64,000 bases of DNA from assembly GCA_963845445.1 (NCBI GenBank), contig CAWJSE010000002.1:2976001-3040000 (forward strand), in the 5' to 3' direction. Shown piece by piece: positions 24,489 to 32,505 of the stretch (position 1 is its first letter; each line of letters opens with the position of its first letter). The notes under the pieces are model-generated. The model had not been told where the DNA came from, searched no databases, and saw only the letters and a program-made list of their open reading frames with translations. The position numbers and the translations under genes are program-made. This DNA comes from JABDBL01 sp963845445. Its GTDB lineage: Bacteria; Cyanobacteriota; Vampirovibrionia; Obscuribacterales; Obscuribacteraceae.

Positions 24489-26621
24489 ATGTTCGCAAAT
24501 TTCGCAAAGAGTTTCCGCAAGGGCATTTTCAGTGGCTCGAAGCGGCTCCGGTATCGCCGCTCCCGCCAGAGCTCGCTGCGCGGATTCGTTCTGGTGGGTC
24601 TGGAGGAGAGGGTTCTCCTGAATGCCGCGGTGGTAACTACTACCACCCCAGGCGCCATAATGAGTGCCGTGCAGCAGGCGGAGCTTGGTACAGCGCCCTA
24701 CATCGTCACTTTCGCCGTCCCGCCCGGTTCGGTGTTCTCGCCCGTTTCCACTATTAACCTCACTGGGGTTACCGTGGACGCGCGCAGCGTCGCCGGCTTG
24801 GTCATCAACGGCAGCAACGAACCGGCTGGCACACCGGTCATCCAGACTACTGGGCCTCTCACCAGTGCTTCCCAGGTGTTCGGCCTGGCAATCAAAAACG
24901 GTAGTGTCGTCATCGGCCAGCCGACTGACTTGCAGTATTTCAACTGTACCAATGTCGGCTTGACGGTCACGCCTACGGGCTCGCTGTTATTCATGAATTC
25001 CACAGTTACTCAGTCTCCTCCATGGGTGATCCGCGGAGGGAGCAGTTTCAACTACGCAACCTTCTCCGGCAGCAACACCGAGGCGTTGGACATTGAGAAC
25101 GCTCCGAGCGCCATCTTTTATCAGACCAGCTGGTCTGGCTATTCCAGCGTGGGGGAGATTGTCGGCATGAACAATGTCGGTGTCGTTTACGGCTCCTACA
25201 TTACCTTCACCAACGACCAGAACTCCTACCAGTTCCTGGAGCAGGGAGCCAACACTCTCACTAACCTCTACGACTGGCAGTCATCCGGTGATGTCAATAC
25301 GGCGATGGACATCAACTCGCCGGGTAACGTCTCGGTGAGCAATGCCAGTATTACCGGCAACGCGCAAGTCGTTCTCGTCGAGGGTGGTGGCGGTATCTTC
25401 ACCAACAGCGCTCTCAACTGGAACGGCAATACTGGTGGCGCCCTCAATATGGCTGACGGTACCTTCACCGTCTCCAACTTGACGGTCAATGACCCCAACA
25501 GTCAAGCTTCGTCGGTGGTCTTCTCACCGTCGATTGCTACCAGCTCCCTGTCAATCACCAACGGCTCTGTCAACTCCAACGTGAGCGGCGGTTATGGCAT
25601 CGTCGCCAACAGTGCCGGCGGCTTGGTGAGCATCGCTTCCACCACTGTCAATACGACCAACCTCGCAGGAGGCGACATTCAGCTGGCCGGGGCGACAGCA
25701 TCCACCACCTTTAACCTCAGTGGTGTGACGGTCAGTGGCACCAATGGCATTTTTGCCAACGGGCTGGGCGTTCTTAACGCCACCAACGTCAACTTCAATG
25801 GTACAAGTCTTGCATTTTCTGACACCGGCATGGCCGGCACTCTGACCAACCCGATCTTCACCAACGTCGGTCAGGTGATGCAGCTGTCCAACGCTAACAT
25901 GACCTGGAACAACCCGACCATCACCAACTCCGGAGCGGGCGCCACTAGCCTTATCTCGGAGATTAACAACCAGCCGCAAACCCACTCAACGTTCACCGTC
26001 AACGGAGGAACCATCTCGGGCTCTAGCGAGCCCATTGTGTTCAAGACCAATGCTGGTGATGTCGTCAGTTGGAGCTATACAGTGCTCCTTAATTGCGCCG
26101 CCGGTATCCAGTTTGGAGCGGCAGGCTCCAGTGGCGCTGGCACTGCTAAATTCAATTTCATGAACTGGCGGCAGTGCGATGCGGTCACCGAACTCACGCA
26201 AACGGCTGGAGCGGTTACCTTGAGCAATAGCTCGATCACCGATACAAATTCGCACGATACAGCGACGGCAATTTCGATGCCCAGCACCAGTGCAATCGGT
26301 GAGAGCCTCACTGTGCTATTCATGTACGTGGATGTGTGGGCGGGCACCGGTGGGGTGATTACCGGTACGTTGGCCAACGGCGCCAGCTTGCTCATCACTG
26401 AGAGCACCCAGATCATCTCCGCGAACCTTAACGTGTCGGGAGTAAACGTCCAGGGCAGCGCGGGAACCGGCAATCTCTTGAGTATTGTCGATTCCAGCAT
26501 CATCGGCTCGCCATACTGTGTGACGGCAACCGGTGACCTCTCGGTGATCTTCGAGGCGTCGACGATCGCGACTTACTATGTGGTCGTCACCCCCCCCAAC
26601 TTCTTCGAGATCATCTCCTAA
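24489..26621 (+). CDS. Large surface protein with LEERVLLNA motif and beta-helix repeats
   Basis: About 710 residues. I start at ATG 24489, seven bases after GAGG. The first ~40 residues are very basic (SGSKRLRYRRSRQSSLRGF), followed by LVGLEERVLLNA. This closely resembles the LEPR-x-LL/LEPRVLLNA sorting motif found at the N-terminus of many extracellular proteins of Planctomycetes and some other bacteria. The remainder is low in charge and rich in Asn, Thr, Ser, Gly and Val with repeated patterns such as LTNSTVNTTN and VSNASITGN, typical of a right-handed parallel beta-helix. It is therefore probably exported and surface-bound. GC-rich composition and this motif suggest horizontal origin. 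A large terminator follows. Ligand unknown. Confidence 0.75.
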   Translation: MFANFAKSFRKGIFSGSKRLRYRRSRQSSLRGFVLVGLEERVLLNAAVVTTTTPGAIMSAVQQAELGTAPYIVTFAVPPGSVFSPVSTINLTGVTVDARSVAGLVINGSNEPAGTPVIQTTGPLTSASQVFGLAIKNGSVVIGQPTDLQYFNCTNVGLTVTPTGSLLFMNSTVTQSPPWVIRGGSSFNYATFSGSNTEALDIENAPSAIFYQTSWSGYSSVGEIVGMNNVGVVYGSYITFTNDQNSYQFLEQGANTLTNLYDWQSSGDVNTAMDINSPGNVSVSNASITGNAQVVLVEGGGGIFTNSALNWNGNTGGALNMADGTFTVSNLTVNDPNSQASSVVFSPSIATSSLSITNGSVNSNVSGGYGIVANSAGGLVSIASTTVNTTNLAGGDIQLAGATASTTFNLSGVTVSGTNGIFANGLGVLNATNVNFNGTSLAFSDTGMAGTLTNPIFTNVGQVMQLSNANMTWNNPTITNSGAGATSLISEINNQPQTHSTFTVNGGTISGSSEPIVFKTNAGDVVSWSYTVLLNCAAGIQFGAAGSSGAGTAKFNFMNWRQCDAVTELTQTAGAVTLSNSSITDTNSHDTATAISMPSTSAIGESLTVLFMYVDVWAGTGGVITGTLANGASLLITESTQIISANLNVSGVNVQGSAGTGNLLSIVDSSIIGSPYCVTATGDLSVIFEASTIATYYVVVTPPNFFEIIS

Positions 26622-26677
26622 CGGAGACAGCTCGACTGCGGTGGTCTAGTTTAAACCACAGGCAGAAGACTAACGGC

Positions 26678-26764
26678 GAATAAGGCCAGGCAGACATGCC
26701 GGATGTGTGTCGCGAGTATCACTGCCCTGCGGCACACGTCTTTTGCCTTATTCGTTCTTTTTTT
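26678..26764 (+). terminator. Long rho-independent terminator after the beta-helix gene
   Basis: CGAATAAGGC (26678-26687) pairs perfectly with GCCTTATTCG (26745-26754), with further pairing inside, and is followed by a long T run. It is about 60 bases past the stop. A smaller hairpin GTGGT/ACCAC lies at 26642-26660. Confidence 0.85.
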
Positions 26765-27606
26765 TAATAGATATGAGCTGCTCCCAAAAACTAACAAGAC
26801 GATTGATCTCGCCAAGCCGATTATTTCTCTTTTGCCTCTTTCGCCAATAAAGATTCGATTTCCGTAAAACACAGCGGCTACTTTTCACTAAGTGGATGCC
26901 GCCGGCGGACGCATTGACTCACTAAAAACCTAACCCGTCCCTGTAGAAACTAACATTAATTCAGAAATTCAACTTCTGACTTACCATTAGTCGGGTAAGA
27001 TTATTCGTGAGGCAACAGTTGTTATCGGGATTAGACTCTTTCGTGATGCAATACGCGGGAGACACTACTAGTAGACCGGGATATATTCGCGCTAGCTGCG
27101 CTATTTAGCAGCAAAGATTTTAATGTTGTTAAATTGTTTTAGAACGATAATTTTTTGCTTATTATGCGATTTTTAGGTACTTTACAGTTTGGTGTTGACC
27201 GCCCACAAGTGCCACTATTGCGTAACATCGTTTCCCTTACCTCCACGAGTCAGACCCCAAGCAGCATATAAAGCTTCAACAACCCCTTTTGTAACCGCGG
27301 CAGGCGAACAATAGGAGTAGGCCTCTATAACTTGAGCGACTTGAAGCTGAGCTTGACGGTCTGAGATGAGACATATCGAAGGAATTAGCTTCGGCTAATT
27401 CTCAACCAGTTCACCTCTGAGCAGAAAGGAATTTGCTCATAGGAGAATCATTAAGCACTCCGTGATTAACGCCTCGAGTAGGCGATTAGTCACGGACCTA
27501 AGAGCTGTCGGCAGAGCATTGACGCTCGAGATTGCTCTTGAAGCTACCAAAACACCGGGGTCAATTAGGCATCTCTCTCTCCGCTTGCAAAAAGGAAGGA
27601 ATCACC
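26765..27606. other. Gap between GC-rich blocks C and D
   Basis: No confident gene in about 840 bp. A CGCGCTAGCTGCG motif is at 27088-27100. On the minus strand 27222-27379 is open for about 50 codons (includes AVTKGVVEALYAAWG, ends at TAG), with no start codon, and might be the 3' remnant of a lost gene. The block D leader begins near 27460. Confidence 0.4.
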
Positions 27607-28395
27607 ATGAGCAAGAAAAATTGGGCGGAACGGATCCGAAAAGACGCGCGCGTGGTGCGGATCGTCATGATCACCATCGCTGCTTATTACAACGGTTACT
27701 ATTACTTCGTCGAACAGCCCCGCGAGCAGGCTGCCGAACTGACGAAGAGTGCTGCTGATGTCACGTCGAGAGTCCGCAACGACCGCAGTTACTTCGAAGG
27801 CTTCGCGGCCGCCGTGGAACTGCAATCAACCTCCGGCCAGCCGCTTGCACCGCAGCTCCTGGAGCAGGGAGAGAAGCTGGCGGATGCCAACGAGGAGTGG
27901 CTCAAAAAGGCTGAAGCCAACTATACCTCGATTCAAGACGAGGCTCGACGGGAGAAGCTGCTCCTCGATCCGGCCATCCTGCTATTCGCCGATACCACCG
28001 TGAAGCAAGTCAACGCGGCAGTGGGCGCATTTCGCGAACAGATTGCCTCAGCTCCAATCACGGCTAGCGTTCAAGCCCTGCGGCAACATCTTCAGGAAGA
28101 GGAAGCAGGAGTGTCGCGAGCCGTCGCCACTCTTGCCGAACTCAACGGCGAACAAATACAGGAGAAGTGGGAAGAGATCTGTAGGCGCCGAGGATGTGTG
28201 ATACACATACTGGAGGAGGTGCAGGATCGCACCAACACGCTCGCCGACAAGACCCGGTTGTGCGAGCAACGCAAGCAAGCGTATCGACGGGTCTTCGAAG
28301 AACTCCGCAAACGAGCGGACAATCTTAAACACCGGTTGGAAGGGATCCGTTGGCGCGATCAGGTCGCCAAAAATGATCCCGGCGCCTCTACCTGA
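27607..28395 (+). CDS. Membrane-anchored coiled-coil protein, unknown (block D)
   Basis: A 262-residue product. The ATG at 27607 follows AAGGAAGGAATCACC, so I do not use the longer upstream frame. After a basic start (SKKNWAERIRKDARVVR) there is one probable membrane helix at ~20-38 (IVMITIAAYYNGYYYFV). The rest is highly charged and helical, with long Glu/Gln/Arg/Ala-rich coiled-coil stretches. Three cysteines cluster around residues 192-225. It probably sits in the inner membrane with a cytoplasmic or periplasmic coiled-coil domain. GC-rich, with its own strong hairpin downstream. No family is recognised. Confidence 0.65.
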   Translation: MSKKNWAERIRKDARVVRIVMITIAAYYNGYYYFVEQPREQAAELTKSAADVTSRVRNDRSYFEGFAAAVELQSTSGQPLAPQLLEQGEKLADANEEWLKKAEANYTSIQDEARREKLLLDPAILLFADTTVKQVNAAVGAFREQIASAPITASVQALRQHLQEEEAGVSRAVATLAELNGEQIQEKWEEICRRRGCVIHILEEVQDRTNTLADKTRLCEQRKQAYRRVFEELRKRADNLKHRLEGIRWRDQVAKNDPGAST

Positions 28396-28415
28396 CGCCT
28401 GGAAGCTGGTCGTTC

Positions 28416-28451
28416 GCGCGGGGACGCGTTGAAAAATATGCGCCCCCGCGC
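28416..28451 (+). terminator. Strong GC-rich hairpin after the block D gene
   Basis: GCGCGGGGACGC (28416-28427) pairs with GCGCCCCCGCGC (28440-28451) with one mismatch and a 12-base AT-rich loop, 20 bases past the stop. No T-tract follows. Confidence 0.7.
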
Positions 28452-28526
28452 TTAACCCTTGCCCCATTTTATTGAGCTAACGCATGAATACCATTATTAA
28501 GAAATGCGCTGTCCATTCAACACCTC

Positions 28527-28606
28527 CTACAATTCATTTATTCGCTTGACCATGCCCGATAAAGCTATAGAAGTTCCAATTTCAATAATGCGTGCCGGGC
28601 ACTTTT
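28527..28606 (-). pseudogene. C-terminal remnant of a second fabD (malonyl-CoA transacylase) gene
   Basis: Read on the minus strand this stretch encodes RIIEIGTSIALSGMVKRIN and then a stop. It matches HFVEIGPGKALSGMVKRIS near the C-terminus of the intact FabD encoded at 30428-31384. Nothing upstream continues the homology: the sequence becomes unrelated intergenic DNA toward 28620. It therefore looks like the tail of a lost paralogue, or of an acyltransferase domain, stranded between GC-rich blocks D and E. A GGAGG sits in the few bases just past its stop. Confidence 0.6.
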
Positions 28607-28944
28607 GACTAACTGATTGGCTTTTTTATTTTTCTAAGATGACTTCGCGCTAGCTCGCGCAGGATAATTTTATGGTTAATCCTGGCTAATACGCACATCA
28701 ATAACATGGTTTCAATGTTTTTCGCAGACAGAGCCATTTTAAGACACTTGTTTATAAGACACAGGCTTTGTTAGTTTTAATTGTTCTCGTATACCATTTC
28801 TAAGGCGTAAAACTCCCAAAAGCATTCTGCAGCACACATGACACCTAACTGGCCCAGAGAAAACGGTTGCGAGAGACACGTGGTTTGATTGTGCGCCTTT
28901 GTCAGGCGCTTTACGGGAGTGCCAGTGGTGGGAAGGAGATTGCG
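28607..28944. other. Leader region of GC-rich block E
   Basis: No gene seen. A CGCGCTAGCTCGCG palindrome lies at 28646-28659. From about 28860 the sequence becomes GC-rich and leads into the first secreted-protein gene. Confidence 0.45.
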
Positions 28945-29364
28945 ATGAAGTCTCGATTTCGCATGGTGTTCGTCGCTCTTACGGTCGTCGGCTTGATTTG
29001 GCAAGTGCCCATTGGTACCGCCAGTCACGATGAGCCGCCCGCGGCAGTACCGGCCTCAACCGTCGACCTGCCCAATTACGTGCAGCTGGCCCTTTGGCTG
29101 TACTCCCACGGTCAGGTGGAAGCCGCGCAAGGGGTATTCGATGCCGGAGAGTACGCGGCTAGCGAAGGATTGGCCACTTGGTTCTTCACCTACCTTCCCG
29201 GCTTCCACATCGGCTGGTGGGTGTGGATTCCGGGGGAGGGTCCTCCGAGCCTAATTTACGGACCCGGCACCCCAATGAACCCTCCGCCGCCAGGTCCAGA
29301 GGAGATTGCCATCGACTACAAGTGGACAGGAACTCAGTGGATTCCTTGGCCACCAGCTAGTTAA
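28945..29364 (+). CDS. Small secreted Trp-rich protein, first of three tandem paralogues
   Basis: A 139-residue protein. ATG 28945 follows AAGGAGATTGCG. Residues 1-27 are a signal peptide (MKSRFRMVFVALTVVGLIW, cleavage near GTAS). The mature part has DLPNYVQLALWLYSHGQVEAAQ, a helix-turn-helix-like repeat, then aromatic segments (TWFFTYLPG, GWWVWIPGEG), a Pro-rich linker and an aromatic end IDYKWTGTQWIPW. The gene 110 bases downstream shares the N-terminal half (DLPTAQQIALWL, EPQAAKRVLEA, TGYWIWTPGP). A strong terminator lies between. Probably periplasmic or extracellular; function unknown. Confidence 0.7.
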   Translation: MKSRFRMVFVALTVVGLIWQVPIGTASHDEPPAAVPASTVDLPNYVQLALWLYSHGQVEAAQGVFDAGEYAASEGLATWFFTYLPGFHIGWWVWIPGEGPPSLIYGPGTPMNPPPPGPEEIAIDYKWTGTQWIPWPPAS

Positions 29365-29384
29365 TTGGAAGAATAAGTCGTCTC

Positions 29385-29418
29385 GGAGCCGGGGACTGGC
29401 ACTCGCCACCCCGGCTCC
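29385..29418 (+). terminator. Hairpin after the first block E gene
   Basis: GGAGCCGGGG (29385-29394) pairs perfectly with CCCCGGCTCC (29409-29418), with an inner TGGC/GCCA pair, followed by a pyrimidine run. A near copy follows the third gene at 30276-30311. Confidence 0.8.
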
Positions 29419-29474
29419 AGCTCTCTCTGTTGCAAGACTTGAGAAGAGTGTGAGAACTTGAAGAGGAGATTGGG

Positions 29475-29918
29475 ATGAGAAAGGCGAGTAAGTCTCGGCT
29501 TCATCTTGCAGGCGTCGCCTTGACCGCCGCCGTGGTGACTATAACAATCCTGCTTGTCGGGGACAGCCAGCAGTCACCGGACGCACGGTCATCGGGGACG
29601 AGTCTCGATTTGCCAACCGCTCAACAGATTGCTCTCTGGCTCCGTGCAAACGGCGAGCCACAGGCTGCCAAACGGGTGCTTGAGGCAAGTCAGACTACGT
29701 CTCTTACGGCGGATGATGAAGTCAATGCCTTTTGGTGGTTCTTCTATATCACGACTACCCGCACCGGTTACTGGATTTGGACTCCTGGACCCCGTATCCC
29801 CAGCGTGCTTTATAACCCTATCACGCTCCGGCTCTCCCTGTTGTCAGACTTTAAAAGAGTGCGAGAGTTGGAGGAGGAGATGGGGATGAAAGACAAAGAA
29901 GTCTCGGCGTCGCCTTGA
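29475..29918 (+). CDS. Small secreted Trp-rich protein, second paralogue with altered C-terminus
   Basis: A 147-residue protein. ATG 29475 follows GAGGAGATTGGG. The signal peptide is at ~1-28 (basic start, VALTAAVVTITILLV). The mature part aligns with the first paralogue through GYWIWTPGPRIPSVLYNP. Past that the coding sequence runs straight into DNA homologous to the intergenic leader between paralogues 1 and 2 (a pyrimidine-rich segment, then AAGAGTGCGAGAG and a GGAGGAGAT ribosome site). So its original C-terminus and terminator have been deleted by recombination, and the last ~30 residues are new, charged sequence. It may be a decaying copy. Confidence 0.6.
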   Translation: MRKASKSRLHLAGVALTAAVVTITILLVGDSQQSPDARSSGTSLDLPTAQQIALWLRANGEPQAAKRVLEASQTTSLTADDEVNAFWWFFYITTTRTGYWIWTPGPRIPSVLYNPITLRLSLLSDFKRVRELEEEMGMKDKEVSASP

Positions 29919-29933
29919 AAATCGGAGGAAGTG

Positions 29934-30251
29934 ATGGAAAAGTCTCGATTGCGCATTTTGTTCCCGCCCAGCTTTAAGCACTTGCTGGGAAGCGTCGTAC
30001 TGACTCTAGGCGTGCAGTCAAAGCGCAGGCAACCGGCGCCACAGAGGCTGGCAGTTCGAGAGTTGGCGCTTATGCCCTTGGGCGCGGTTCATGCCCGGCG
30101 CAGCCAGTTCGGTTTCGGGAATTGGTGTTCAGGCGGTGGTGATACCAACTTGCCCTCCGGTTCCTTGACGTTGCGAGGAGCAGAACCCCCTCCTCTAGAG
30201 GAGAGGACGCTCAACTATGTGTGGCGCGAAAACCACTGGGAACTTAATTGA
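29934..30251 (+). CDS. Third tandem paralogue, degraded
   Basis: About 105 residues. ATG 29934 follows GGAGGAAGTG. The start MEKSRLRILFPPSF matches the beginning of paralogue 1 (MKSRFRMVF), but the hydrophobic signal core is broken and the middle no longer shows the shared LPxxxQxALWL helix. The C-terminal EERTLNYVWRENHWELN resembles IDYKWTGTQWIPW of paralogue 1. A terminator nearly identical to that of paralogue 1 follows. It reads like a diverged or decaying copy and may not be a working secreted protein. Confidence 0.45.
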   Translation: MEKSRLRILFPPSFKHLLGSVVLTLGVQSKRRQPAPQRLAVRELALMPLGAVHARRSQFGFGNWCSGGGDTNLPSGSLTLRGAEPPPLEERTLNYVWRENHWELN

Positions 30252-30275
30252 ATATTCCCGGTCGAAGTAGTCGCC

Positions 30276-30311
30276 TGGAGCCAGGGACTGGCATTTGCCA
30301 CCCCGGCTCCA
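30276..30311 (+). terminator. Hairpin after the third block E gene
   Basis: TGGAGCCAGGG (30276-30286) pairs with CCCCGGCTCCA (30301-30311) with a mismatch, followed by CTCTCTCTCTGTCTTTT. It copies the design of 29385-29418. Confidence 0.8.
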
Positions 30312-30427
30312 GCTCTCTCTCTGTCTTTTCAGGTCTTTCGTATCCTTTTTTGCAGTTCCGCACCGCGTCAATTAATAATTATCTCGGAAACGGCCCAGTT
30401 CTTAGCCTTCAATTCTTTTTGCTTGTT

Positions 30428-31384
30428 CTAAGCAGGACTAACTAAAGAATTTTTGAGAGAGGCTATTGTCGAATTCAATGAAGCACTATCTTCAACATTG
30501 CAAACATTGGCTGTTTTAGAAATGCGCTTAACCATGCCAGAGAGTGCTTTGCCTGGACCAATTTCAACAAAATGTGTCACACCCTGATCCAACATGAATT
30601 TTATTGTGTCGTACCACAAAACAGAACTGGTCATTTGTTTTTGCAGAGTATTTTGAATTATTGTGCCGTTAATATGCGCCATTGCAGTAACGTTTTGCAC
30701 AACCGGAAATTGCGCATCAGCAAAAGCATATTTACTTAATTGTTCACTAAATTCTTTTGCCGCTTCACTCATTAAAGGAGAGTGAAAAGCGCCGCCCACC
30801 GCTAAAGGTATTACTTTTGCTCCAGACGCTTTCGCTTCTGTGCCAAGCTCCGCTACTGACTCAGGATCGCCTGAAATAACCAATTGTTCCTCAGTGTTGA
30901 AATTGGCAACCATCACAACCTTTTTTTCATCGTTCGATTTTGCGTTAACAGAATTGCAAAGTTCTTTTAGTTTTTCGCATTTCATGCCTAATATGGCAGA
31001 CATTGCTCCTGGTGGGCAGGATTCCATTAGCTGAGCACGTTTTTCCACCAGCTTAACTATAGACTCAAGCGGTAAAACACCTGCTGCATAAAGGGCAGAA
31101 AATTCTCCTAAGCTATGACCAGCTACGTAAGTAGGTTTGGGACCACCTGCTTTTATATAAGAAGCCCAAGCAGCAATTGATGCGGCCAGTATTGTCGGCT
31201 GAGTATTGATAGTACGCTTTAATTCTTCAGCTGGACCCTCAAAACATAATTTACTCAACTTCTGTCCAGACATATTGTCTATTCTGCCAAAAAGGACTGC
31301 AACATCAGGAAAATGATTGTAAAAATCCAAACCCATTCCTACATTTTGTGAGCCTTGACCCGGAAAAATACAGGCGATTTTCAT
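30428..31384 (-). CDS. fabD: FabD, malonyl-CoA:ACP transacylase
   Basis: FabD moves malonyl groups from CoA to acyl-carrier protein in fatty-acid synthesis. Motifs are IFPGQGSQNVGMG at ~6-18, the catalytic GHSLGEFSALYAAG with Ser91, Arg116 in VEKRAQLM, His201 in VGGAFHSPLM and FVEIGPGKALSGMVKRI. Length of 318 residues is normal. It is the last gene of yceD-rpmF-plsX-fabH-fabD, 71 bases after fabH. A 3' fragment of a similar gene lies 1.8 kb away at 28527-28606. Confidence 0.96.
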   Translation of the reverse strand: MKIACIFPGQGSQNVGMGLDFYNHFPDVAVLFGRIDNMSGQKLSKLCFEGPAEELKRTINTQPTILAASIAAWASYIKAGGPKPTYVAGHSLGEFSALYAAGVLPLESIVKLVEKRAQLMESCPPGAMSAILGMKCEKLKELCNSVNAKSNDEKKVVMVANFNTEEQLVISGDPESVAELGTEAKASGAKVIPLAVGGAFHSPLMSEAAKEFSEQLSKYAFADAQFPVVQNVTAMAHINGTIIQNTLQKQMTSSVLWYDTIKFMLDQGVTHFVEIGPGKALSGMVKRISKTANVCNVEDSASLNSTIASLKNSLVSPA

Positions 31385-31455
31385 TGTTCTAAGCCCTCTT
31401 CTTAATAAACGCTCCGCTCGCTCATCCTTCGCTCTCTCCGCTTACCGCCGCTTCA

Positions 31456-32505
31456 CTACCGATTGCTCTCTTCCTTCGTTTTTTCTTTGCCGTTATTGAG
31501 TCTTGCGTCTTTTGCATTCCAGTTTATTATGGCTGCGCCCCAAGTTAGGCCCGCGCCGAAGCCTACTAAAGCACAAATAGCCGGTGCTTTAATCTGTTTG
31601 TGCTGAATACCATGCCAAAGGGCTAATGGTATTGAAGCAGCAGACGTATTGCCTACCTTGTCTACATTGCTCACTACCTTGTCAGGGCTTATACCAAGCC
31701 TTTCAGCAGCAGAATTCATGATGCGTATATTGGCCTGATGGGGTACTAAAAAATCCACATCCTCCAATTTTATACCCGCTCTTTCAATTGCGGTATGTAC
31801 CGCTTCGGGTACTGCTTTTACGGCAAACTCATAAATTGGACGACCGTTCATTTGCACAAATTTTTCTGAATTTTCAGGTAGATTCATATTTGCATGAGGG
31901 AATTTAGTACCAGTATTTGGAATTTTTAAAAGATGAGCACCGCTGCCATCAGCTCTTAAATAAGTAGACAGTATGTCATTTTCGCTCTCACTTGCTTGTA
32001 AAACAAAAGCGGCTGCACCATCTCCAAATAAAATACAAGTATTACGATCTTGCCAGTCTAAAAAGCGAGAATGCAAGTCCACGCCGATTACAAGAGCAGT
32101 TTTAAAAGTACCAGTTGCAATAAACTGTTGTGCCACGGCCAAGGCATAAATAATGCCGGTACAAGCGGCTTCTAGGTCAAACGCAGCACTGTTTTCTGCC
32201 CCAATAGCTGCTTGCACCATGCAAGCGGTTGAAGGATAAAGAAAATCTGGTGTAGAAGTGGCTACTATTATTAGCTCCACCTCTTTTGCTTCAATACCAG
32301 CATAACCCATTGCGTCCTTAGCCGCTTCTGTAGCCAAACTAGAAGCTGTCTCATCGGTTACAATGCGACGTTCGCGTATTCCGGTGCGTGAGGCTATCCA
32401 TTCGTCAGAGGTGGCTACAAGCTTTTCTAAATCCGCATTGGTGACAACAATGGCGGGTATTCCTGCACCTACGCCCAGTATTCTCACTCCCATCGGAAAT
32501 TTCAA
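31456..32505 (-). CDS. fabH: FabH, beta-ketoacyl-ACP synthase III
   Basis: FabH condenses acetyl-CoA with malonyl-ACP to start fatty-acid synthesis. The catalytic triad is visible: Cys115 in LEAACTGIIYAL, His256 in VPHQANIRI and Asn286 in KVGNTSAAS. Other hallmarks are SDEWIASRTGIRERRI and FGDGAAAFVL. The start is TTG 32505, overlapping the plsX stop as TTGA, so translation is coupled. Length of 349 residues is slightly above the usual 320-330, because of a charged C-terminal tail (~20 residues). Confidence 0.96.
   Translation of the reverse strand: MKFPMGVRILGVGAGIPAIVVTNADLEKLVATSDEWIASRTGIRERRIVTDETASSLATEAAKDAMGYAGIEAKEVELIIVATSTPDFLYPSTACMVQAAIGAENSAAFDLEAACTGIIYALAVAQQFIATGTFKTALVIGVDLHSRFLDWQDRNTCILFGDGAAAFVLQASESENDILSTYLRADGSGAHLLKIPNTGTKFPHANMNLPENSEKFVQMNGRPIYEFAVKAVPEAVHTAIERAGIKLEDVDFLVPHQANIRIMNSAAERLGISPDKVVSNVDKVGNTSAASIPLALWHGIQHKQIKAPAICALVGFGAGLTWGAAIINWNAKDARLNNGKEKTKEESNR

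Noticed and set aside
25551..26503. Several long minus-strand frames under the beta-helix gene
   Set aside because: They are shadows produced by GC-rich codons of the plus-strand gene and lack start signals.
26651..26872. Minus-strand frame of 73 codons downstream of the beta-helix gene
   Set aside because: It runs through the terminator hairpin and has no ribosome site or recognisable motif.
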